This document shows, one piece after another, positions 25,601-32,218 of a stretch of 38,825 nt of DNA (positions are counted from its first letter, which is position 1; each line of letters opens with the position of its first letter). The translations under genes and the position numbers were made by a program. The notes beneath the pieces are model-generated. The model had not been told where the DNA came from. It searched no databases and worked only from the letters and a program-made list of their open reading frames with translations. This DNA comes from Bradyrhizobium sp. STM 3809 (GTDB taxonomy: Bacteria; Pseudomonadota; Alphaproteobacteria; Rhizobiales; Xanthobacteraceae): assembly GCF_000239795.1 (NCBI RefSeq), contig NZ_CAFJ01000058.1:1-38825 (forward strand), written 5' to 3'.

Positions 25601-26833
25601 CTATTGCGCCGGCTCGACCGGCGCCTGCGGACGCGGCGGCTCGGCGCGCGACACCGTGGCCGCCGCAATCCAACGCGTGACCGCCGACAATTGGCCGCCG
25701 GACTCGCGATAGGCCTGCAGCTGATAGTCCGCGGAGCTGCCGAACTGCATGATCGTCCGGCAGCGCTCGACCTCGGCCAGACAGCCGAGCGCCTCGGCAT
25801 GCGGCGCCACGTCGGCAATCATCCGGTTCAGGACCTCCTGCCCGGTGACGGGTCCGTCCTCGCTGACCAACAGGCAGTCGGTGCCGTAGCGCTGCGCCCG
25901 CCATTTGTTCTCGACCGCGATCGCGCGCTCGACATTGCCGACGGCGTCGGCGAGATCGGGATGGAGATAGAGATGGCGCGCCAGCGCGCGATAAAGCGAG
26001 GCAATCGCCAGCGCGTCGTCGACGGCGGTGCAGACGTCCGGCGCGCGCAATTCCAGCGTCGGATGACGCAGCGACGGCCGCATCGCCCACCACACATGGC
26101 TCTCGTCGGGCATGACGCCGGACTTCGTGAGCGCCGCGACATAGCGGTCATACTGCTTCTTGGACGTGAACAGCTCGGGCAGGCCCGTGCGCGGCAGCTC
26201 GTCATAGGCGGCGAGCCGGTAGCCCTTCAGCCCGGTCTCGCGCGAATTCCAGAACGGCGAGGACGCCGACAGCGCAATGAACACGGGAATATAGGGGATC
26301 ATCGCCCGCATCACCGCAAAGCGGCGATCGGGATCCGGCAGCTGGACATGCACATGCATGCCGCACAGCATGTTGCGCTGGCCGACGATGCGCAGATCCT
26401 CCATCATCTCGGCGTAGCGCGGCTTCGGCGTCGGCTGCGAGCTTCGCCATGTTGCGGTCGGATGCGTCGAGCAGGCGAGAATCGTCAGGCCATACTGGCT
26501 GGCGACGCTGGCCACCTCACGCCGCAGGAATTTCAGCTCCTCGCGCGCGTCGCCCACGTCGACATGAACATTGGTCGCTACCTCGAGCTGGGCCTGCAGC
26601 ATCTCGCGCATCGCCTGCCCGCCAGTCGACCAGTTTGCCGCCTCGAACAGGTCATCCGGAGTTTGGATGGCGACGTCCAGCGTCCTGGCATCGACGAGGA
26701 AGTACTCCTCCTCGATGCCAAAGGAATATTCCGTCACCTCTTCCCCGCCGGTCGCGGAGCGGATCACGAGGCGACGCTCGTCATCGCTCAGGCCAAGTCT
26801 CAGCCGCTCGAGTATTCTGGGGTCCAATCCCAT
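25601..26833 (-). CDS. YbdK-type carboxylate-amine ligase (glutamate-cysteine ligase family 2)
   Basis: A 410-residue ATP-dependent carboxylate-amine ligase of the GCS2/YbdK family. The family start FGIEEEYFLVD is at residues 38-48, preceded by an unusual extension of about 36 residues. Further blocks are LEVATNVHVDVGDAREELKFLRRE, LTILACSTHPTATW, CGMHVHVQLPDPDRR (about 157-170), ASSPFWNSRETGLKGYR and the PTLELRAPDVC stretch. Members form an amide between a carboxylate, often glutamate, and an amine. It is the last gene of an operon after the AsnO-type amidotransferase, 19 bases downstream. With that partner it may build a glutamate-derived peptide or amide rather than gamma-glutamylcysteine. 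Exact substrates are unknown. Confidence 0.88.
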   Translation of the reverse strand: MGLDPRILERLRLGLSDDERRLVIRSATGGEEVTEYSFGIEEEYFLVDARTLDVAIQTPDDLFEAANWSTGGQAMREMLQAQLEVATNVHVDVGDAREELKFLRREVASVASQYGLTILACSTHPTATWRSSQPTPKPRYAEMMEDLRIVGQRNMLCGMHVHVQLPDPDRRFAVMRAMIPYIPVFIALSASSPFWNSRETGLKGYRLAAYDELPRTGLPELFTSKKQYDRYVAALTKSGVMPDESHVWWAMRPSLRHPTLELRAPDVCTAVDDALAIASLYRALARHLYLHPDLADAVGNVERAIAVENKWRAQRYGTDCLLVSEDGPVTGQEVLNRMIADVAPHAEALGCLAEVERCRTIMQFGSSADYQLQAYRESGGQLSAVTRWIAAATVSRAEPPRPQAPVEPAQ

Positions 26834-26852
26834 GTGATCGATCCGTTCAAAA

Positions 26853-28622
26853 TCAAATGCCGTGAGTCTGCAACCAGGCTTCGAGCAAGGCCGCCTGCCA
26901 CAGCCGCGAGTGCCCCTTGGGGCTCATCTCGGCTTCCGGGTGCTGCAGCATGTGGTCGATGAACTCGCGCCGATAGAGACCGCGCATGCGCGCCTTGTCG
27001 GCACTCAGCACGTCGCGCACATAGTCGAGAAACGGTCCGCGCAGATAGCGCAGCGCCGGCACAGGGAAGTATCCCTTGGGACGATCGATCACCTCGGCCG
27101 GCACGCAGCGCCGCGCCGCCTCCTTCAGGATATACTTGCCACCGTTCTTGACCTTCAACTCGGCCGGCAACCGCGCGGCGAGTTCGACGACGTCGTGATC
27201 GAGAAATGGCACGCGGGCTTCAAGCCCGAACGCCATCGTCATGTTGTCGACCCGCTTCACAGGATCGTCGACCATCATGATCTCGGTGTCGATCTGCAGC
27301 ACTTTGTCGACCGCCGCGCCGCCGTGATCGGCGAAGAAGCGCTCGACGAGCGCGAGGCTCGCATCGTCGCCGAGATAATCCGGGGCAAGCAGCCGTTGCA
27401 GATCCGAGTGTTTCCAGTCGAAATACGCGTTCTGATATTGCTCGACCGGATCGTTCGCGGAGAGAAAGCCGGGGTACCAGCTATAGCCGCCGAACACCTC
27501 GTCGGCGCCCTGCCCGCTCTGCACCACCTTGACGCGCTTGGCGACCTCCGACGACAGCAGATGGAACGCGACCGCGTCGTGGCTGACCATCGGCTCCGAC
27601 ATGGCAGCGATCGCATGCGGCAAGGCCTCGAGCGCGCGATGACCACCGATCCTGATCTGCTCGTGGTTGGTCCCGAAGGTCCTTGCAATCACGTCGGAGT
27701 AGCGGAACTCGTCGCCGCTGTGCTCGCCCACCGCATCGAAGCCGATCGAGAATGTGCGGATGTCGTCATGGCCCAGTTTCGACAACAGGGCCACGAGCAG
27801 CGACGAATCGAGACCGCCGGACAGCAGCACGCCCACCGGCACATCGGCCACCCGGCGCCGGTCGACCGCCGCCGTCATCGCCTCAAGCACGGCATCCGAC
27901 CATTCCTCCTGGCTCATGGCACGGTCGGTCGGACGCTGCGCGCCGACATTGAAGTGCCAATAGCGCTCGTGATGCTGCGAGCCGTCGGGCTCGATGGTCA
28001 GCAGGGTCGCGGGCTCGAGCTTCTTCACGCCGCTGAGGATGGTGCGCGGCGCCGGGACGGCCGCGTGAAAGCTGAAGAAGTGGTGCAGCGCCGTGCGATC
28101 CAGCGACGTGTCGACGCCACCGCCGGCAAGCAGCGCAGGCAACGACGAGGCGAAGCGGAAATAGCCTGGACCCTCGGTGTAGTAGAGCGGCTTGATGCCG
28201 AGCCGGTCGCGCGCGATCACGACGCGCCCGCTGTCGCGCTCCCACAGCGCAAAGGCGAACATGCCCTTGAAGCGCTGCACGCAGGTCTTGCCCCAGGCGT
28301 GATAAGCCTTGAGGATCACTTCGGTGTCGCCATCGGAGAAGAAGCGATAACCCTTCGCCTGCAGCTCGGCGCGGAGCTCGCGAAAATTATAGATGCAGCC
28401 GTTGAACGCGATGCCGAGCCCGAGCGCCGCGTCGATCATCGGCTGCTGCGCGGCGGAGGAGAGATCGAGGATGCTCAGACGCCGGTGGCCGAGTGCGATG
28501 CAGCCCTGGACATAGAGTCCTGCCGCGTCGGGCCCGCGCGCCTGCATTGCGTCGTTGACCCGGCCGAGCCCCGCAAGGTCCGGCTGGCCGGAATGCCTGA
28601 TTTCACCACAAATGCCGCACAT
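26853..28622 (-). CDS. asnO: AsnO-type N-acetylglutaminylglutamine amidotransferase
   Basis: A 589-residue asparagine-synthetase-like amidotransferase. Residues 1-200 are a class II glutaminase with the N-terminal Cys2 (MCGIC), GHRRLSILDLS, FNGCIYNFRELR and GDTEV. The ATP-dependent synthetase domain has SGGLDSS (268-274), SEPMVSHDAVAF, QSGQGADEVFGGY and ARVPFLDH. Length and sequence match the AsnO of the N-acetylglutaminylglutamine amide (NAGGN) osmolyte pathway of Pseudomonas and Sinorhizobium, where AsnO amidates the dipeptide made by Ngg. No ngg gene is adjacent. Upstream, 24 bases away, is a second class II amidotransferase, and downstream is a YbdK ligase. The operon promoter matches the EcfG consensus, which would fit an osmotic or general stress role. 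Confidence 0.9.
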   Translation of the reverse strand: MCGICGEIRHSGQPDLAGLGRVNDAMQARGPDAAGLYVQGCIALGHRRLSILDLSSAAQQPMIDAALGLGIAFNGCIYNFRELRAELQAKGYRFFSDGDTEVILKAYHAWGKTCVQRFKGMFAFALWERDSGRVVIARDRLGIKPLYYTEGPGYFRFASSLPALLAGGGVDTSLDRTALHHFFSFHAAVPAPRTILSGVKKLEPATLLTIEPDGSQHHERYWHFNVGAQRPTDRAMSQEEWSDAVLEAMTAAVDRRRVADVPVGVLLSGGLDSSLLVALLSKLGHDDIRTFSIGFDAVGEHSGDEFRYSDVIARTFGTNHEQIRIGGHRALEALPHAIAAMSEPMVSHDAVAFHLLSSEVAKRVKVVQSGQGADEVFGGYSWYPGFLSANDPVEQYQNAYFDWKHSDLQRLLAPDYLGDDASLALVERFFADHGGAAVDKVLQIDTEIMMVDDPVKRVDNMTMAFGLEARVPFLDHDVVELAARLPAELKVKNGGKYILKEAARRCVPAEVIDRPKGYFPVPALRYLRGPFLDYVRDVLSADKARMRGLYRREFIDHMLQHPEAEMSPKGHSRLWQAALLEAWLQTHGI

Positions 28623-28646
28623 CGCGGAACATCCAACTCCGTTGTT

Positions 28647-29474
28647 CTACATGCCTCCGACAACCCTCTGTGATCGCTTGCGTTCCGCCTCGAGCTCGAT
28701 GGCGCCTGCGACAAAGAGCGGAACAATTTCGGCACGCCTGGACGCACGCGCGACCAGCACGTGATCCGGCGGAACTTCGATCCAGTCCGGCTCCTTGTCG
28801 TAGGGCTCCGACACGGCGATCACCTGGTCGCCGTCCTCGCGGTAGTAGAGCGAGTTGGCGCGATCGTTGGCGGCGAAGCGGAACGCGTAGAGATCGTGGC
28901 CGTTCGACAGCGCGGACGTGAAGCGCAGATGCTCGCGCAGACCATCCTCGTTGACGAGCCGATGCAGGCTTCGCAGCACCTTGGACGTTGCGGCGATCGG
29001 ATCCTGGTCGATGCCCGCCCCGACGATCGCGAGAAACACGGCCTCGGAATCGGTCGTACCGAGCCGCGATGGATACAACGTATCGGGAATCATCGCCTCG
29101 ACCTTGCGCCGCAGCCTGTTCCAGCTGCCGACGAAGCCGTTATGCATGAACAGCCAGCGGCCGCAGGCAAACGGATGGCAGTTCTGCCGCGTCACGGCCG
29201 TGCCCGTCGCAGCCCGGACGTGGGCGAAGAACAGATGCGAGCGCAGATGCCGGCAGAGATAACGCAGATTCTCGTCCGACCACGCCGGCCGCGTCTCGCG
29301 ATACAGGCCCGGTTCCGGATGGTCGCCATACCAGCCGAGACCGAAGCCGTCGCCATTGGTGCCCGCAGTCGATTCGAGCGCGCGGATGCTCTGCGTCACC
29401 AGCGAATGCTCGGGCTCGGTGACGTAATGCTCGAACGCAGTCGTTTCTCCGCGATAGGCGATCCAGCGGCACAT
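28647..29474 (-). CDS. Class II glutamine amidotransferase (YafJ/EgtC-like)
   Basis: A 275-residue stand-alone N-terminal-nucleophile glutaminase. Cys2 follows the initiator Met when the ATG at 29474 is used (MCRWIAYRG); the neighbouring upstream ATG at 29477 would put a second Met before the Cys, so 29474 is chosen. Conserved blocks are DGFGLGWYG, the FAHVRAATGTAV stretch, NCHPFACGRWLFMHNG and GTTDSEAVF. The relatives YafJ and EgtC either release ammonia from glutamine or hydrolyse gamma-glutamyl peptides. It heads a three-gene operon with AsnO and YbdK, about 290 bases downstream of an EcfG-type promoter. It could remove a gamma-glutamyl group from the product or supply ammonia. Confidence 0.88.
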   Translation of the reverse strand: MCRWIAYRGETTAFEHYVTEPEHSLVTQSIRALESTAGTNGDGFGLGWYGDHPEPGLYRETRPAWSDENLRYLCRHLRSHLFFAHVRAATGTAVTRQNCHPFACGRWLFMHNGFVGSWNRLRRKVEAMIPDTLYPSRLGTTDSEAVFLAIVGAGIDQDPIAATSKVLRSLHRLVNEDGLREHLRFTSALSNGHDLYAFRFAANDRANSLYYREDGDQVIAVSEPYDKEPDWIEVPPDHVLVARASRRAEIVPLFVAGAIELEAERKRSQRVVGGM

Positions 29475-29757
29475 CATGGCGCTCCTCTGCAATGAAGACG
29501 TTTGCCGCCGACGCGACCGGCCCGGCGAGATGGACCAACACCGACGTCGCGCGTATCGTTTCCAGGAACTTACGCTCCGGGCGGAGCGGCTCCGCGAACG
29601 GCCGATTGCAGCCACGACTGTGCACTTCGATCAGATAGATCGCGGGCTGTGCAGGCCATGAACTCCTCGAGCACGCAGCCTGAGGCGCCGTCATGACATT
29701 GAAGCGGCATTGGCGTGCGCGAAGGGGACGTCTCCTGCCGGGTTTCGAGACACATCA
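29475..29757 (-). other. Long leader between the EcfG promoter and the amidotransferase operon
   Basis: About 280 bases lie between the promoter at 29758-29782 and the first start codon at 29474. The segment 29573-29595 (minus strand read) contains three alternating arms, CGCTCCG, CGGAGCG and GCTCCGC, that can form two mutually exclusive hairpins (29573-29579 with 29582-29588, or 29581-29587 with 29589-29595). A 46-codon open frame (about 29710 to 29570, minus strand) starts with ATG but shows no recognised family. I see no other gene here. The GAGGAG ribosome site directly before the amidotransferase start is good. Confidence 0.35.
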
Positions 29758-29782
29758 AACGTGCCGACAAATGTCGGGTTCC
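29758..29782 (-). promoter_or_regulatory. EcfG-type general stress promoter
   Basis: Read on the minus strand the sequence is GGAAC (29782-29778), 16 bases, then CGTT (29761-29758). This is exactly the GGAAC-N16/17-CGTT consensus of the alphaproteobacterial extracytoplasmic sigma factor EcfG (PhyR-NepR-EcfG general stress response). It points toward the class II amidotransferase, AsnO and YbdK genes. The spacer contains the dyad CCGACA-TT-TGTCGG. I found no second match in the other gaps that I checked by eye. Confidence 0.72.
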
Positions 29783-29783
29783 C

Positions 29784-30614
29784 TCAGCCGCGATCGAGCG
29801 AAGCGATCCAGTTGCTGATCTCGGCCTGGCGCAGCCGGTCATCGGCGATGTCCTGGTCGAGCCCGAGGCGCCAGAGCAGATCGCGCCGGGCGCGGTCATG
29901 GTGCAGCGAGGCGAGATCCGCCGCGTAGCGCTCGAGCTCGGCCGGATCGGCAAAGAACCCCTCATCGACCAGCGGCTGACCGATGCGCCTGACGACCCAG
30001 GCGAGATCCTGCAGGCTGAACTCCGGGTGATACTGCACGCCCCAGAAGCGACCGCGTCCGTTGCGGATCTCGGCGGCCTGCACCTCGCTCATCGCGTTGC
30101 GGGCGGTGACCGTCGCATCCGGGGGCAGCCTGGTCACGATGTCGCTGTGGATCGCGGGCGCATCGAACACCTCGCCGCGCCCGGCATGCAGCGGATGACC
30201 GCGCCCCGCCTCGGTCAGCGCGATCTTGCGCGCGAACGCGACCTCGCGTCCGGCCGGATTGAGCGAGACCTCTCCGCCGGCCGCCACCGTCGCCAGCTGC
30301 AGCCCCCAGCAGGAGCCGAACATCGGCACGCCCTCGGTGAAGATCGTGCGCACCAGCTCGATCTGGCGCAGCGCTTCCGGCTCGCGCTGATAGATGTTGA
30401 GCGCGGACCCGGTGATGACGATGCCCTGGTAGGCCTGGATCGGCTGCGGCAGCCGCGCATCGGCGTCGGCCGGCGTCGCGATGTCCACCACCGCGCCGGG
30501 CGCGAGCGCGCGCAGCACCTCGGCATAGCTTTCCGACGGCGTATGCCCGGCGACCTCCGCCCAGCGGCGGCGACCATCGAGCGAGTTGCCTTCGAGCACG
30601 AGCAGCTTCAACAC
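29784..30614 (-). CDS. Class I glutamine amidotransferase-like hydrolase
   Basis: A 276-residue type 1 glutamine amidotransferase domain protein. The nucleophile is Cys102 in FGSCWGLQ, and the His196-Glu198 pair lies in QYHPEFS, so the Cys-His-Glu triad is complete. The TGS start of the oxyanion region (VITGSALNIYQREPE) and the long C-terminal helical tail resemble GuaA-like or gamma-glutamyl hydrolase (PuuD-like) stand-alone proteins. It starts at GTG 30614 with GGAG upstream, and lies 36 bases after the exported hydrolase gene. The EcfG promoter of the next operon sits just after its stop. It may hydrolyse a gamma-glutamyl compound; the substrate is unknown. Confidence 0.85.
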   Translation of the reverse strand: MLKLLVLEGNSLDGRRRWAEVAGHTPSESYAEVLRALAPGAVVDIATPADADARLPQPIQAYQGIVITGSALNIYQREPEALRQIELVRTIFTEGVPMFGSCWGLQLATVAAGGEVSLNPAGREVAFARKIALTEAGRGHPLHAGRGEVFDAPAIHSDIVTRLPPDATVTARNAMSEVQAAEIRNGRGRFWGVQYHPEFSLQDLAWVVRRIGQPLVDEGFFADPAELERYAADLASLHHDRARRDLLWRLGLDQDIADDRLRQAEISNWIASLDRG

Positions 30615-30650
30615 GTCGCCATTCTCCGAATGATCACCGGCATCGCCGTC

Positions 30651-31490
30651 TCAGGGCGTGAGAACGCCGCGCAGGAACTGCGCGCTGCGCTCCCGAACGT
30701 CGGGACGGTTGAGGATCGTGTGCACGTCGGCATCGACCAGCATCACCTCCGCTTTCGGATCATCCTTCAAGGCTGCGGCGCAGGAGCCGGTCACGGCGCG
30801 GTCCTTGTTCCAGAGATTGGCCGCCGAGAAATACGGATCGCGCGCCGAGATCGCGTTCAGCACCGGCTCCTTGGGACCGATGCCGAGCCGCGGCGCGGTG
30901 ACGAAGTAATTGTCCTCGCAGGACCAGGAATAGATCAGGCGCGCAGCGACATCCCGGCCGGCGTAGCGACCGACCGCCACCGAGCCCTCGCTGGTGCCCG
31001 CGAGCACGAGGCGCTGCCGATCGACCCAGCTCCAGTCGCGCGACGCCTTCAGCGCGTTCTCCAGCTCGGCGAGCCGCAGGTCATGGACACGCTCGTAGGT
31101 GGCGACATCGACCGGCGAGGTATAGGTGAGCCGGTCCGGGATCGCGAGGCTGTCGGGCGCGACCGAGGCGACGCCGAGCTCGTCGGCCAGCCAGGACTGA
31201 AACTCCTTCACCGCCGGAGCCACCCCGCTCGAGCCGTGCATCACCACCACGAGCGGCGCGATCCCGATCACGTCGGGCGCATCCTCCGCATGTCCCTCCC
31301 AGCGCCGCCCGCCCATGAGCGCCGCCGGCAGCACGAGATTGGCCTTCGCCCAGGTCAGCGCGAGATTGTCGGTTGACGGCTCCAGCACCGAGCCTTTGGT
31401 CTCGCCGGGCTTGTCGGCCGCGACAGCCGCCGTGACGGACAGCAGCGCCAAGCCAGCCAATACACAGCGCAACAACACCATTGCCGACAT
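30651..31490 (-). CDS. Exported alpha/beta hydrolase (dienelactone-hydrolase-like)
   Basis: A roughly 279-residue alpha/beta hydrolase with a signal peptide (about residues 1-25, ending VAADK), so it probably acts in the periplasm. The oxyanion region is VVMHGSSG and the nucleophile elbow GTSEGS (Ser167). The likely catalytic His is in DADVHTILN. It belongs to the dienelactone hydrolase / X-Pro dipeptidyl peptidase-like branch. Three starts lie close together (TTG at 31493, ATG at 31490 and ATG at 31481). I use 31490; the signal peptide is present with any. It is followed at 36 bases by the class I amidotransferase gene and may be cotranscribed with it. Confidence 0.72.
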   Translation of the reverse strand: MSAMVLLRCVLAGLALLSVTAAVAADKPGETKGSVLEPSTDNLALTWAKANLVLPAALMGGRRWEGHAEDAPDVIGIAPLVVVMHGSSGVAPAVKEFQSWLADELGVASVAPDSLAIPDRLTYTSPVDVATYERVHDLRLAELENALKASRDWSWVDRQRLVLAGTSEGSVAVGRYAGRDVAARLIYSWSCEDNYFVTAPRLGIGPKEPVLNAISARDPYFSAANLWNKDRAVTGSCAAALKDDPKAEVMLVDADVHTILNRPDVRERSAQFLRGVLTP

Positions 31491-32218
31491 CAACCTCTTG
31501 CCAGAGACGAGCGCAGGGCGCCTGCAGGTTTCATCTCATGACATCGAGATCGGCACAAGCGGGCGACGGCGCGCCATCCGCAGGCCTTCCATGCGCTTGC
31601 GCCTCGTGTCGAAAACACGCGCGCGATGGGCAGGACTAAAATCGACCCTGATCGATGCACGGCGCCTGTGCTCGCGTGACTGGTCATGGACGTCGATGCC
31701 GACCTCGCGGATAAAACAAATGATGACGCGGGGTCGTGGCCTCGCATGCAAGGGGCCTCGGCAGGCGCGGCGCCGCATCTGCCGCATCGAGCGCTCGGCC
31801 GCAGTCGCGGACGAGATGCAGCCGCGGCGGAGCCGAGGGCGACGGCGGAAGCTCCTCGCAGGCCGCGCCCGCGGGATTGGGAACGTCCCGCGGCATCAGG
31901 ACCAGCAGGGTGGCCTTGAGTCCTCTCAGGATCGCTCCTACGGCACGCGACGGCCGTAGCGGCCGATCGCGGCCCGGCGCTCGCGCGCGGCGTCCGCGCT
32001 GATCGTTCGCCGAGGCGGTCTCGTCGGTCGGCAGCATCACGCGAAGCGGCTGCTCCGAGGGGCCGGTCGCAATCAACATCTTGCGCATGCGTCTCACCTT
32101 CGTATCTCGACAGCCGACGCATCGGCCGCATAAGCCGCGACCATCGCGCAGGGGCGGTGACGGCGAGCTGTTGGCGGATGTCAGCATAATGTCAGCTCGC
32201 CGCCCCATACTGTTCCTC
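31491..32218. other. 728-base gap without a confident gene
   Basis: The stretch lies between the exported hydrolase and the SPFH gene. Codon-like GC periodicity on the minus strand suggests two possible remnants. One begins at an ATG near 32089 (MRKMLIATGPSEQPLRV) and continues in a different frame ending GRYGRRVP, which would need a one-base shift. The other is the open frame at 31536-31787 (83 codons), with no family resemblance. The area around 31580-31760 has a less GC-biased composition. No recognised promoter, RNA or mobile element was seen. Confidence 0.3.

Noticed and set aside
26862..28673. 603-codon plus-strand frame opposite asnO
   Set aside because: AsnO shows all active-site motifs in the minus frame; the plus product has no domain signature.
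29140..29694. Longer upstream coding extension through the amidotransferase leader
   Set aside because: The frame is different from the amidotransferase frame and continues only as a shadow of it; the Cys2 rule fixes the true start at 29474.
31536..31787. 83-codon minus-strand open frame as a real gene
   Set aside because: No family resemblance, no convincing ribosome site and irregular codon use; mentioned only in the gap description.
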